Positions 30,220-38,584 are shown, numbered from the stretch's first letter. The stretch is DNA of 64,000 bases from Sphingobium quisquiliarum P25 (GCF_000445065.1 NZ_ATHO01000167.1:1-64000); one strand, 5' to 3'. A program made the numbers and translations. Notes: generated by a model from the letters alone, not told the origin.

Positions 30220-30240
30220 GCCTATAGCTGGCCTATGAAG

Positions 30241-30269
30241 AAGGGGTCGCATATGCGGCCCCTTTTTTT
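30241..30269 (+). terminator. intrinsic terminator of the small stress gene
   Basis: AAGGGGTCGC-ATAT-GCGGCCCCTT forms a 10-bp stem (one G-T pair) followed by a run of T's on the plus strand. It ends where the moeA stop codon begins on the other strand. Confidence 0.85.
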
Positions 30270-31450
30270 CACGTGAGCGGCAGGATGGTCACGGTCTCCC
30301 CGGCGTCCGCCGCAGGTGAGCGCGCGGGCCGGACGATCAGGCAGTCGGCCTGTGCGAGGGCGCAGGTGGCGGCGCTGTCCTGCGACGTCACGGAAACCAC
30401 GCCATTGCCGCTGCGACAGGCGCGCAGATAATCGTCGCGCTCTCCCGTGGCGGGGAGTGGCGCGGCGAGGGTTGCCGTCGATGCGGGTGGGAAGGGGGCA
30501 GCGGCGCCCGCCATATGCCTGACCAGTGGCAGCAGGAATAGATAAGCCGTGACGAAGGCCGAAACGGGATTGCCCGGCAGTCCCAGGAACACGGCGTCGC
30601 CCAAATGGCCCGCCATCAGCGGCTTGCCGGGACGCATGCGGATTTTCCAGAAGTCGAGGCTTCCGCCAGCCTTGGCGAAGGCGGGGCGGACGAGGTCGTG
30701 ATCGCCGACCGATGCGCCGCCGGTGGAGACGATGATGTCGGCCTTGGCGGCTTGCTCCAGCGCTCCGGTCATCGCGTCGAGATTGTCGGGGACGATGCCG
30801 AGGTCGGTGACGTCGCAAGCAAGCCCGCCCAGCATGGCGGCGAGCATGGGAGCGTTGGACGAAGGCAGGCTGCCCGGCGGGACCGGCGCGCCGGGCGGGA
30901 CCAGTTCATTGCCGGTCGACAGCAGTGCGATGCGGGGCCTGCCGCCGACGGAGAGCGCGCCATGGCCGCCCAGCACCGCGAGCGCGATCTGAGCGGCCCC
31001 TAAACCAGCGCCAGCGCCCAGCAGGCGCTGCCCGGCCTGAAAGTCGGAAGCGGCCGGGCGCACATTGCGGCCCTTGGCAAGGGGCGCGCATGCCGGGTTG
31101 AGCGCGCCATGTTCAACTGCCGCATCCTCCTGTATGAGGACGGTGTCTGCACCTTCGGGAAGCGGAGCGCCGGTGAAGATGCGGCAGCATTCGCCTGGCG
31201 CGAGGGGAGCGGGAACAGCGCCGCCTGCCGTGCTTTCGCCCGCGATCCACCAGGGGCCGGGCCATTCGGCGGCGCGGATGGCGTAGCCGTCCATGGCCGA
31301 AAGGTCAGCCCAGGGCTGGCTGCGCAGCGCTAAGACATCTTCGGCGAGCCAGCGGCCCGCGCACTGGGCGATCGGCAGGCGTTCGGCGGGAAGCTGCCGG
31401 GCCAGCGTGAGCAGGCGGGCCTGAGCCTCCGCGACCGGCAGCAGGGTCAT
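30269..31450 (-). CDS. moeA: molybdopterin molybdenumtransferase
   Basis: A 393-residue MoeA/gephyrin E-domain protein that inserts molybdate into molybdopterin-AMP. Visible features are the N-terminal SAMDGYAIR motif, the [18 protein letters not shown] segment, the MPT-binding core STGNELV and [11 protein letters not shown], and [10 protein letters not shown] with [11 protein letters not shown] start it at the ATG at 31448-31450 ([10 protein letters not shown]), which overlaps the moaC stop by 4 nt. Last gene of the trp-mo cluster. Confidence 0.95.
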   Translation of the reverse strand: MTLLPVAEAQARLLTLARQLPAERLPIAQCAGRWLAEDVLALRSQPWADLSAMDGYAIRAAEWPGPWWIAGESTAGGAVPAPLAPGECCRIFTGAPLPEGADTVLIQEDAAVEHGALNPACAPLAKGRNVRPAASDFQAGQRLLGAGAGLGAAQIALAVLGGHGALSVGGRPRIALLSTGNELVPPGAPVPPGSLPSSNAPMLAAMLGGLACDVTDLGIVPDNLDAMTGALEQAAKADIIVSTGGASVGDHDLVRPAFAKAGGSLDFWKIRMRPGKPLMAGHLGDAVFLGLPGNPVSAFVTAYLFLLPLVRHMAGAAAPFPPASTATLAAPLPATGERDDYLRACRSGNGVVSVTSQDSAATCALAQADCLIVRPARSPAADAGETVTILPLT

Positions 31451-31917
31451 GGCGCGCGCCAGTCGCCGGACTTGCCGCCGGTCTTGGCGAGCAGCCGGAC
31501 GCCATCTATGACCATCGCCTTGTCGATCGCCTTGGCCATGTCGTAAATGGTCAGCAAGGCGGTGGAGGCCGCCGTGAGCGCTTCCATTTCCACCCCGGTC
31601 TGGCCTGCCGTCCTTGCGGTCGCCTTCACGATGACGCCCTGCGCCTCCAGTTGGAAGTCGATGACAACGGATGTCAGGGGGATCGGATGGCAGAGCGGAA
31701 TGAGGTCCGCGGTGCGCTTGGCTGCCATGATCCCGGCCACGCGGGCGACGGCCAGGACGTCGCCCTTCTTGACGAGGCCCTGGGCGATGGCTGACGCGGC
31801 ATCTTCCTTCATGGTGATGCGGCCGGTGGCGACTGCTTCGCGCGCGGTGACGGGCTTCGCCGAAACATCGACCATCCGGGCCGATCCGTCTTCGTCCAGA
31901 TGGGTAAGGCCGTTCAT
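31447..31917 (-). CDS. moaC: cyclic pyranopterin monophosphate synthase
   Basis: A 156-residue enzyme of molybdenum cofactor synthesis that forms cyclic pyranopterin monophosphate together with MoaA. Family landmarks are the start [18 protein letters not shown], the active-site region [11 protein letters not shown], and [22 protein letters not shown] with the C-terminal [12 protein letters not shown]. Four-base overlaps on both sides (trpC upstream, moeA downstream) show a single polycistronic unit. Confidence 0.97.
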   Translation of the reverse strand: MNGLTHLDEDGSARMVDVSAKPVTAREAVATGRITMKEDAASAIAQGLVKKGDVLAVARVAGIMAAKRTADLIPLCHPIPLTSVVIDFQLEAQGVIVKATARTAGQTGVEMEALTAASTALLTIYDMAKAIDKAMVIDGVRLLAKTGGKSGDWRAP

Positions 31918-32705
31918 GCGCCGGTGAGCAGCGCGCGGGTCGCCGCCTCGACATCGGCCTGCCGCATCAGCGATTCGCCGACCAGGAAGCAGCGCACGCC
32001 GTGGTCCGCCATCGCAGCCAGATCGGCATGGCTGCCAAGTCCGCTTTCCGCGACGAAAGTGCAGCCTTCGGGCGCGTGGCCGACCAGTTCATAGGTGCGG
32101 GCGAAATCGACGCTGAAATCGCGCAGGTCGCGATTGTTGACGCCGATGAGGCGGGAGCGCAGCTTCATGGCGCGTTCCAGTTCCCGCGCGTCATGCACCT
32201 CCACCAGCGCGTCCATGCCGAGGCCGAGCGCGGCATCCTCTATTTCCGCCATCTGCCCGTCATCCAGCGCGGCGGCGATGATGAGGATGGCGTCCGCGCC
32301 CAGCGCCCTGCTTTCCAGCACCTGCCACGGGTCCACCATGAAGTCCTTGCGCAGCACCGGCAGGGCGCAGGCGGCGCGGGCGGCGATCAGATAATCGTCA
32401 TGCCCCTGAAAATAAGGCGCGTCGGTAAGGACGGAGAGGCAGGCGGCGCCACCGGCGGCGTAGGCGCGGGCATGGGCGGGGGGATCGAAATCGGCGCGGA
32501 TGAGGCCCTTGGACGGGCTGGCCTTCTTCACCTCCGCGATGAGGCCGAAGCCGGTGCGCGAGGCGTCGTCCAGCGCTTTGCGGAAGCCGCGCGGCGGCGT
32601 CTGTCCGGCGGCGCGGTCTTGCAGGCTGGCGACGCTGGTTGCCGCCTTGCGCCGGGCGACCTCCTCCCGCTTCGTATCGCAGATCTCGATCAGCTTGTTC
32701 GTCAT
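31914..32705 (-). CDS. trpC: indole-3-glycerol phosphate synthase
   Basis: A 263-residue TIM-barrel enzyme catalysing the ring closure that yields indole-3-glycerol phosphate in tryptophan synthesis. Motifs: [12 protein letters not shown] (first strand, catalytic Lys), [37 protein letters not shown] and [14 protein letters not shown] choose ATG 32705 ([16 protein letters not shown]), which overlaps the trpD stop by four bases. An in-frame upstream ATG would add only six residues inside trpD. Confidence 0.97.
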   Translation of the reverse strand: MTNKLIEICDTKREEVARRKAATSVASLQDRAAGQTPPRGFRKALDDASRTGFGLIAEVKKASPSKGLIRADFDPPAHARAYAAGGAACLSVLTDAPYFQGHDDYLIAARAACALPVLRKDFMVDPWQVLESRALGADAILIIAAALDDGQMAEIEDAALGLGMDALVEVHDARELERAMKLRSRLIGVNNRDLRDFSVDFARTYELVGHAPEGCTFVAESGLGSHADLAAMADHGVRCFLVGESLMRQADVEAATRALLTGA

Positions 32706-33712
32706 TGATAGGCTATCCAGCAATTGAGCAGGGCGTTGGCAAGCCCGCGGTCGATCGTTTCGGCGGCTTCCTCCACCCCTTCGCGGAAGCCTGGCACGGC
32801 GTCTGCCACGACAAGGGCGGCGGCGGCGTTCAGCAGCACGGCGTCGCGATAGGGCCCCGCTTCTCCTTGCAGCAGTTTCCGCAGCGCGGCGGCGTTATAG
32901 GCCGGGTCGCCGCCGCGGATCGCGTCCACGGGATGGGTGGACAGGCCAAGTTCGGCGGCGCTCAAGCGGTGCATCGCGACGAGGCTGTGGCCCTTCACCT
33001 CCGCCATGTCGTTGCCGCCCGCCAGCGAAAGCTCGTCCAGCCCTTCGTCGCCGGAGATGATCATGGCGCGGTCGACGCCCAGATCGGCCAGGGCTTCGGC
33101 ATAGATGGGCACATAAGCGGGGCGGGCGATGCCGACGAGCTGGCGGCGGACCCTGGCGGGGTTGGCGAGCGGACCCATCAGGTTGAAGATGGTGCGTTCG
33201 CCGATCGCCTTGCGGATGGGACCGAGCCGTTTGAGCGCCGGGTGATAATTTTGCGCGAACAGGAAGCAGATGCCAAGGTCGGCCAAAGTGGCTTCGGCGG
33301 TCTGCGCCGCGCGGTCGAGATCAAGGCCGAGCGCTTCCAGAGTGTCGGCCGCGCCTGCCTTTGACGAGGCGGCGCGATTGCCATGCTTGGCGACCGGAAC
33401 GCCAGCGGCGGCGACCACCAGGCTGACGGCGGTGGACACGTTCAGCGTATGATGCCCGTCGCCGCCGGTGCCGCACACGTCGATCGCCCCTTCGGGCGCG
33501 CTGATCGACAGCATGCGGGCGCGCATCGCGCGGGCGGCGGCGGCGATTTCCACCGCGCTTTCGCCGCGCCGCGCCATGGTGACGAGGAAGCTGGCGATGT
33601 CCGCTTCCGCAAGGTCGCCGTCGAACAGCAGGTCGAAGGCGCGGGCGGCCTCTTCGGCGCTCAGCGGCGCGGCGGGATCGGGCAGGCGGGTCATCGCTGG
33701 TGCCTTAATCAT
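32702..33712 (-). CDS. trpD: anthranilate phosphoribosyltransferase
   Basis: A 336-residue enzyme transferring phosphoribose to anthranilate. The PRPP-binding motif [28 protein letters not shown] is preserved in family order; [21 protein letters not shown] follows. Two starts are possible, ATG 33712 ([12 protein letters not shown]) or ATG 33694 (MTRLPDPA). I keep the longer one without strong reason. A 186-nt gap separates it from trpG, larger than any other gap in this unit. Confidence 0.96.
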   Translation of the reverse strand: MIKAPAMTRLPDPAAPLSAEEAARAFDLLFDGDLAEADIASFLVTMARRGESAVEIAAAARAMRARMLSISAPEGAIDVCGTGGDGHHTLNVSTAVSLVVAAAGVPVAKHGNRAASSKAGAADTLEALGLDLDRAAQTAEATLADLGICFLFAQNYHPALKRLGPIRKAIGERTIFNLMGPLANPARVRRQLVGIARPAYVPIYAEALADLGVDRAMIISGDEGLDELSLAGGNDMAEVKGHSLVAMHRLSAAELGLSTHPVDAIRGGDPAYNAAALRKLLQGEAGPYRDAVLLNAAAALVVADAVPGFREGVEEAAETIDRGLANALLNCWIAYQ

Positions 33713-33898
33713 GCCGCCGCGCCGGAGTCGAGGGCGGGATGTCGAAACTGGTTCGCGCGCCCGTCACAGGGTGACATAGGTGACACGACAAGGGCACGGA
33801 AAACCGCCCATTTTCGCAAAATTTCCTACAGGATCAAAGAGCCGCGCCGAAAGCCCCTGACGATAGCGCGGCGGCGCGGCTGTAGGACAGCGAAAAAT

Positions 33899-34489
33899 TC
33901 AGGCGGGGGCGTGTTCCCGCACGGGAAGCCCCGCGATGCGCAGGAAGTTGGCCAGCATGTCATGCCCATATTCCGTCGCGATGCTTTCGGGATGGAACTG
34001 GACCGAATGGATGGGCAGGCTTTCGTGGCGGAAGCCCATGACCGATCCATCCTCGCTGGTGGCGTTCACGCGCAGGCAGGCGGGAATATCCTCCACGATC
34101 AGCGAGTGATAGCGAGTCGCGGTGAAGGGGGAGGGCAGTCCTTCGAACAGGCCGGTGCCGTCATGGACGACCGGCGAGGTCTTTCCATGCATCAGCCCGC
34201 CGCGCACCACCTGGCCGCCGAAATGCTGGCCGATCGCCTGATGGCCCAGGCATACGCCGAGCAGGGGCGCGCCCGCGTCCGCGCAGGCGGCGACCAGATC
34301 CAGGCTGACCCCGGCCTCATTGGGCGTGCAGGGGCCGGGCGACAGCAGGAAGGCGCTGGCCCCGCTGGAAAGCGCCTGGCCTGCCGAGATGGCGTCGTTG
34401 CGCACCACTTCCACCTGCGCGCCCAATTCCATCAGATAGTGGACGAGGTTCCAGGTGAAGCTGTCGTAATTGTCGATGACGAGGATCAT
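33899..34489 (-). CDS. trpG: anthranilate synthase glutamine amidotransferase subunit
   Basis: A 196-residue class I glutamine amidotransferase supplying ammonia to TrpE, which is not in this window. Motifs: [18 protein letters not shown] at the start, [13 protein letters not shown], the nucleophile in [11 protein letters not shown], and the His/Glu pair in [13 protein letters not shown]. The translation start is the ATG at 34487-34489; the frame continues upstream but without family similarity. It could also serve PabB for folate synthesis, as dual-use TrpG proteins do. Confidence 0.95.
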   Translation of the reverse strand: MILVIDNYDSFTWNLVHYLMELGAQVEVVRNDAISAGQALSSGASAFLLSPGPCTPNEAGVSLDLVAACADAGAPLLGVCLGHQAIGQHFGGQVVRGGLMHGKTSPVVHDGTGLFEGLPSPFTATRYHSLIVEDIPACLRVNATSEDGSVMGFRHESLPIHSVQFHPESIATEYGHDMLANFLRIAGLPVREHAPA

Positions 34490-34548
34490 GGGGCCAAGGC
34501 TATAATGCGCCCCGCGCTCCGGGCCAATCGGAATCGGCGGGGCAGCTT

Positions 34549-34574
34549 TGAACCTGCCGCGCGCGCAGGCGTTC
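34549..34574 (+). promoter_or_regulatory. EcfG-like promoter upstream of the DUF6766 gene
   Basis: TGAAC at 34549-34553, a 16-nt spacer, CGTTC at 34570-34574. Only the first base of the -35 differs from the consensus GGAAC. The predicted leader is about 22 nt, and AGTGAGGA provides a Shine-Dalgarno before ATG 34603. Confidence 0.6.
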
Positions 34575-34602
34575 TCCACCCGAAACGATCAGTGAGGATG
34601 GC

Positions 34603-35004
34603 ATGAAACGCTATGCATATGGCTGGATAACGGCCCTGTTCTTTCTTGTGTCGATCGCGGGACACTGGCTGTTCGGCTGGTGGGCCTATGTGGACGAGGC
34701 GCATTCCCATGGGCAGGCGCCCGAAGTCGCCGCCTATGCCGTGGAAATGGCGCGCGACACGTTCGAAAACTGGCAGTCGGAATTCTTGCAGCTGATCTGG
34801 CAGGTCGTTGGCCTGGCCTATTTCCTCTATGTCGGGTCCCCGGCGTCCAAGGAGAATGACGACCGGCTGGAAGCCAAGATCGACGAGCTGCTGAAGATGA
34901 CCGGCGGCAAGCAGGCCGAGGGGCTGATCGACGAAATCGACCGGCGTTACCTGCGCGTGGGCGGCCATGCCAAGCCGCATGCCCATGATGTGGGGCATGA
35001 GTGA
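34603..35004 (+). CDS. DUF6766 family membrane protein
   Basis: A 133-residue protein with two hydrophobic segments, about residues 5-25 and 65-80. Between them is a periplasmic-type loop holding the family-like stretch ENWQSEFLQL, then GSPASKENDDRLEAKIDELL in a charged C-terminal tail. Proteins of this type are widespread in soil and plant bacteria and of unknown function. An EcfG-like promoter and the neighbouring hemerythrin gene suggest a general-stress role. Confidence 0.7.
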   Translation: MKRYAYGWITALFFLVSIAGHWLFGWWAYVDEAHSHGQAPEVAAYAVEMARDTFENWQSEFLQLIWQVVGLAYFLYVGSPASKENDDRLEAKIDELLKMTGGKQAEGLIDEIDRRYLRVGGHAKPHAHDVGHE

Positions 35005-35048
35005 GCGGGAGGGCGCGTGCGAAATGAAGCGGCAACGTTCAAGGCGCG

Positions 35049-35074
35049 GGAACCGAGCGCCCCTTCAGCCGCTT
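35049..35074 (+). promoter_or_regulatory. weak EcfG-like promoter upstream of the hemerythrin gene
   Basis: GGAAC at 35049-35053 with a 16-nt spacer to CGCTT at 35070-35074. The -35 is perfect and the -10 has one mismatch (CGCT for CGTT). The start codon is 30 nt further on. Listed because the two neighbouring genes have better matches. Confidence 0.45.
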
Positions 35075-35103
35075 CATGTCCATTGTTCATGAGGAGGACG
35101 GAA

Positions 35104-35616
35104 ATGGCCAAGGCCGAATTTACGGATGCGATTGCGCTGCTGAAAGCCGACCACCGCAAGGTCGAGGACCTGTTCGAGCAGTTCGAGAAGGCGAAGAGTG
35201 CGAACCGCAAGCAGGACATCGCGCATCAGATCTGCACCGAATTGAAGATCCACACGATGATCGAGGAGGAGATTTTCTATCCGGCCTTCCGCGGCAAGAT
35301 AGAGGACGACACGCTGGACGAAGCCTATGTCGAGCATGACGGGGCCAAGGTGCTGGTGAACGACATCGAGGCCGGATCGCCGGAGGACGATTTCTACGAC
35401 GCCAAGGTCACGGTGCTGTCGGAAGAGATCAAGCATCACGTCAAGGAAGAGGAGCGGCAGTCGGACGGCATGTTCGCCCAGTGCCGCAAGACGGACGTCG
35501 ACCTTGTCGAGCTGCGCGACCGGATGATGGCGCGCAAGCAGGAACTGATGGCGCAGGCCAAGGCAAGCGGGCTGCCCGTCGCCAAGCCCAGGGCCGTCCA
35601 TCTGGTCGCGGCCTGA
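35104..35616 (+). CDS. hemerythrin HHE domain protein
   Basis: A 170-residue four-helix-bundle protein with the HHE-type metal ligands in order: LKADHRKVEDLFEQF, KIHTMIEEEIFYPAF, YVEHDGAKVLV and IKHHVKEEER. Such proteins bind a di-iron centre and are linked to oxygen, nitric oxide or peroxide sensing or iron storage. I choose ATG 35104 because GAGGAGG at 35091-35097 is well placed; the frame extends upstream without family similarity. It is followed directly by ssrA. Confidence 0.88.
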   Translation: MAKAEFTDAIALLKADHRKVEDLFEQFEKAKSANRKQDIAHQICTELKIHTMIEEEIFYPAFRGKIEDDTLDEAYVEHDGAKVLVNDIEAGSPEDDFYDAKVTVLSEEIKHHVKEEERQSDGMFAQCRKTDVDLVELRDRMMARKQELMAQAKASGLPVAKPRAVHLVAA

Positions 35617-35659
35617 GCGCGGAGGTTGAAAAAGGCCGCGCATTATCCCATATGCGCTG

Positions 35660-35995
35660 GTGCCGGGTTCGCCCGGCTATGGTGATAAATCGTATCGTGC
35701 AATAGGCGCAGCGGACCCGGGGGCAGTACCCGGCGGCTCCACCACATGCCCCGCCTGGCGGGGTGTATGACGGGGCCGAACTAGGATCGACGTGTGTTGA
35801 AAAGCGATGCCTTCACCCGGCCTGAGTACGCCGTAAAAAGGTTCAAAACTCACAAGTGCCAACGATAACGAGGCTCTTGCTCTTGCTGCGTAATTGATGG
35901 CCTCACGGCCTGACATTACTCAAAGAGAACGCGGTTGAACCCACCGGGCAACAGAAGGGAATTCAGCGGCCGCCGGAGGGGCCGGGCAACAGAAC
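35660..35995 (+). ncRNA. ssrA: tmRNA, circularly permuted two-piece form
   Basis: The acceptor piece comes first and ends CGGCTCC-A-CCA at 35744, preceded by a T-arm-like hairpin CCGGG-7 nt-CCCGG. A linker of about 27 nt follows. The coding piece then starts at 35772 with GGGGCCG, which pairs over seven positions with CGGCTCC, followed by a conventional tmRNA-like 5' domain (AACTAGGATCGACG). The tag frame starts at GCC 35858 and ends TAA 35891-35893, encoding ANDNEALALAA. It rescues stalled ribosomes with SmpB. Outer ends are estimates; the coding-piece 3' end lies somewhere in 35940-36010. Confidence 0.9.
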
Positions 35996-36098
35996 CCTCC
36001 GGACCTTTCCCCAAAAGAGCATGATCGCGGCAAGCGGCCGGTGGCGCGCCGAACGGGTCCGCATGCGTCCGCGACTCGGAACGGGATTTCCGGATCAA

Positions 36099-36131
36099 CT
36101 CAATTACACTTTTATGACAGTTTGAAGAAAA
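36099..36131 (-). promoter_or_regulatory. Pho-box-like repeats, reverse orientation
   Basis: On the minus strand three 11-bp units follow each other: TTTTCTT-CAAA, CTGTCAT-AAAA, GTGTAAT-TGAG. The central heptamer is the exact PhoB half-site. The 15-mer TCTTCAAACTGTCAT is repeated exactly, inverted, at 36731-36745. The nearest downstream gene in this orientation is unclear, so its target is uncertain. A weaker plus-strand pair (ATGTCAT at 36198, GTGAAAT at 36209) precedes a TATATT at 36225. Confidence 0.4.
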
Positions 36132-36256
36132 ACTGATAAGTAATTGATATTGACCAAAAGAAAATGCTTTTCGCGTGTGCCTCACTCTCTTGCCCAGATG
36201 TCATCCAAGTGAAATAATCATGGCTATATTGGAAAGTTTTTTTCGGGAGAGGTGAG

Positions 36257-36640
36257 ATGATCAAGCTGATGGCGGTCCTGGGCTTCGCGGCCGCATCCTT
36301 GGCGCCGGTCGCCGCATCGGCCGCAGCCGGCGAGGTGGTGGTCGTCGGCGTGCAGGACGGTGGCCTTGCCGCAGCATCGCTCATGTCCCGCAATTATGAA
36401 AGCGCGGCGAAGCGGCTCGCGGCTCCGCGCCCGGACGAAGCCAATGATCCGGCGCGGCTCATCAACCTGGGCAACGCCTATGCGGGGCTGGGCCGCATGC
36501 ATGACGCGCAGGAGGCGTATCGTTCGGCGCGCTTCGCCCCGGACATGACGCTGTCGCTGGCCAATGGCGAGGAAGCGTCGTCGCGCGACATCGCCCGCCG
36601 CGCGCTGGGCAGGCTGGAAGCAAGCTACGCCATGCGCTGA
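36257..36640 (+). CDS. secreted TPR-like protein
   Basis: A 127-residue protein with a clear signal peptide (about residues 1-23, hydrophobic core ending ASAAAG). A tetratricopeptide-like pair of helices at about residues 60-95 follows (RLINLGNAYAGLGRMHDAQEAYRSA). GGAGAGGTGAG precedes the ATG. It is bounded by an intrinsic terminator (36667-36696). Periplasmic TPR proteins scaffold protein complexes; the partner here is unknown. It lies between inverted Pho-box-like sequences, which suggests phosphate control. Confidence 0.7.
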   Translation: MIKLMAVLGFAAASLAPVAASAAAGEVVVVGVQDGGLAAASLMSRNYESAAKRLAAPRPDEANDPARLINLGNAYAGLGRMHDAQEAYRSARFAPDMTLSLANGEEASSRDIARRALGRLEASYAMR

Positions 36641-36666
36641 GCATTTCCCGGCGGAAGTCTTTACAG

Positions 36667-36696
36667 GGGCGCTGTCCGGCGGACAGCGCCCTTTTT
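36667..36696 (+). terminator. intrinsic terminator after the TPR gene
   Basis: GGGCGCTGTCC, a 3-nt loop, GGACAGCGCCC, then TTTTT. An 11-bp perfect GC-rich stem with a T-run, 27 nt after the stop codon. Confidence 0.92.
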
Positions 36697-36727
36697 CGCG
36701 CGCGCCCATTTCATCGGAATGAAAGAA

Positions 36728-36771
36728 GAGTCTTCAAACTGTCATTTTCACGTCTTCATTCCGTCACGGAA
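36728..36771 (+). promoter_or_regulatory. tandem Pho-box-like repeats upstream of the beta-helix lipoprotein
   Basis: Four consecutive 11-bp units in exact phase: GAGTCTT-CAAA (36728), CTGTCAT-TTTC (36739), ACGTCTT-CATT (36750), CCGTCAC-GGAA (36761). All share GTC at positions 3-5; the second is the exact PhoB half-site and the fourth matches six of seven. A further CTGTCAT at 36783 is in phase too. This is the arrangement of tandem Pho boxes bound by PhoB. Confidence 0.6.
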
Positions 36772-36899
36772 GCAAAACGTGCCTGTCATCTGCCACGCCT
36801 AGCTGCGGCTCCTGAGGGCGACAGGGGGCGTTGTCCGATTCGAGTTCCCCTTGCGCTCCGCACTGCAACTGACCGGAAAAAGCCGGAAGCGGAGACGAC

Positions 36900-38492
36900 A
36901 TGGCCAAGATCAACCATATTCAAACCATCCTGATGGCGGGCGTCGCCTGCGCGGCGCTGAGCGCCTGCGGAGCCGACGACATTGCCTCGCCCGGCGAAGG
37001 CGCGATCGTCATTCCGGCGCCCACGCCGACCCCGACGCCCGGCACGCCTACGCCGACACCGACTCCGGGATCGGTGACCCCGGCGGCCGAATGCCCGAAC
37101 ATCTCCGGCCCCGCGAAGCTGACGGCGCGCGGTATCATTTCGGACAAGCGCGGGAATAGCTGGCTGAACTGCGGCCTGCCGCTGCGCTTTACCGAAACCA
37201 CGACCCTGCCCAAGGCGGCGGGCGTTCTTTACTCGATGCCGGGTCGTGTCGATGTCGGCACCGACCAGGGCGCCGCGAGCACGAACAGCGTCGTCACCCT
37301 GAACATCGAACCGGGCGTCGTGCTTTTCGCATCGACGGGCAACACCTTCCTGGCGGTGAACCGCGGCAACAAGATCAACGCGGTCGGCACCCCGACCCAG
37401 CCGATCATCTTCACCAGCGAATCGAACGTTCTGGGCAATGTGGACGATCAGACCTCTGGCCAGTGGGGCGGCGTCGTCCTGCTCGGCCGTGCGAAGATAA
37501 CCGACTGTCTCGCGCCCGCCGCAGCCCCAGGCACCGACGCTTGCCAGCGCGATACGGAAGGCGCGAGCGGCGCCCTCTACGGCGGCACGAACGATGCCGA
37601 CAGTTCGGGCCGCATGAGCTATGTCCAGATCCGCTATTCGGGCTTCGTCCTCTCGGGCTCCAGCGAATTGCAGGGTCTCACCCCATCAGGCGTGGGCACC
37701 GGCACGCAGCTTGATCACATCCAGGTCCACAACAGCTCTGACGACGGCATCGAAATCTTCGGCGGCAGCGTCCACCCGCGTTATCTGGTGCTGACCGGCA
37801 ATGAAGATGACAATCTGGATACCGATGTCGGCTATCGCGGCACCGTTCAGTATCTGCTGAGCGTCCAGCGCGCAAACAACGACATCGGCGACAGCTTCCT
37901 TGAAACCGACTCCAACGGTGGCACGGAATCGAACAATGGCGAAGACGTGCTGCCGCGCCAGTATCTGAAGGTCGCCAACTTCACCTACATCAACCGTTCG
38001 ACCACGGGCTCCAACGGTTCCGCCATGCTGCTGCGCGGCGGTGCGGACCTGACGCTGGTCAACGGCCTGATCGTCAGCCCGAACCAGAGCTGCCTGCGCA
38101 TCGACGGCACGCCTACCGTGCGCGACGCCGATACGGCGCTGGAGGATGTAGGCAAGCCGCGCTACATCTCCGTGGCGATGCAGTGCTCCAGCACGCCCTA
38201 CAAGGGCAGCCGCGGCGTGACCGCCGCTGTCGTCCAGTCGATCTTCGAAGCCGGTCCGAACAGCACGATCAACTACACCCCGTCGCTGAGCAGCCTGTTC
38301 ATCAACGGCGCGACGGAAACGGCCCTGACCGCGACCGATCCCAAGACGATCGACCCGGCCTTCACCACGACCAACTATGTGGGCGCGGTCAAGGACAGCA
38401 CCGACACCTGGTATGCCGGTTGGACCTGCAACTCTGTCACGGCAAGCTTTGGCAGCGCCAGCGGCAACTGCACGGACATCCCGACCACCTGA
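36900..38492 (+). CDS. beta-helix surface lipoprotein, TonB-receptor partner
   Basis: A 530-residue protein with a lipoprotein signal peptide (lipobox LSAC, Cys at residue 23). A proline/threonine linker (PTPTPTPG repeats, about residues 39-58) follows, then a right-handed beta-helix domain. Motifs such as LNIEPGVVLFASTGNTFLAVNRGNKI, AVGTPTQPIIFTSE and GQWGGVVLLGRA are typical of a widespread family of surface proteins often encoded next to TonB-dependent receptors. The function of the family is unknown. The Shine-Dalgarno GGAG is 8 nt before ATG. A partial terminator (38513) separates it from the receptor, so it is probably made in excess. Confidence 0.75.
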   Translation: MAKINHIQTILMAGVACAALSACGADDIASPGEGAIVIPAPTPTPTPGTPTPTPTPGSVTPAAECPNISGPAKLTARGIISDKRGNSWLNCGLPLRFTETTTLPKAAGVLYSMPGRVDVGTDQGAASTNSVVTLNIEPGVVLFASTGNTFLAVNRGNKINAVGTPTQPIIFTSESNVLGNVDDQTSGQWGGVVLLGRAKITDCLAPAAAPGTDACQRDTEGASGALYGGTNDADSSGRMSYVQIRYSGFVLSGSSELQGLTPSGVGTGTQLDHIQVHNSSDDGIEIFGGSVHPRYLVLTGNEDDNLDTDVGYRGTVQYLLSVQRANNDIGDSFLETDSNGGTESNNGEDVLPRQYLKVANFTYINRSTTGSNGSAMLLRGGADLTLVNGLIVSPNQSCLRIDGTPTVRDADTALEDVGKPRYISVAMQCSSTPYKGSRGVTAAVVQSIFEAGPNSTINYTPSLSSLFINGATETALTATDPKTIDPAFTTTNYVGAVKDSTDTWYAGWTCNSVTASFGSASGNCTDIPTT

Positions 38493-38512
38493 TCCTGACC
38501 TGACCTCAACAG

Positions 38513-38551
38513 GGGCGGGGGAGCGTTTACCGGCGCTTCTCCGCCCTCTTT
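38513..38551 (+). terminator. leaky terminator/attenuator between lipoprotein and receptor
   Basis: A 13-bp stem (38513-38525 with 38534-38546, two G-U pairs) and an 8-nt loop are followed by TCTTT only. The short T-run suggests partial read-through, giving more lipoprotein than receptor mRNA. Confidence 0.6.
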
Positions 38552-38584
38552 GCGAAGAATTTCATCCCAAGGGGGACCCTTAGC

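Noticed and set aside
35665-36000. Short frames in both directions between the hemerythrin and TPR genes
   Set aside because: They overlap the tmRNA pieces, whose paired acceptor stem and tag frame explain the sequence better.
36920-37213. Minus-strand frame encoding Gly-Val repeats
   Set aside because: It is the reverse of the Pro-Thr linker codons of the lipoprotein gene.
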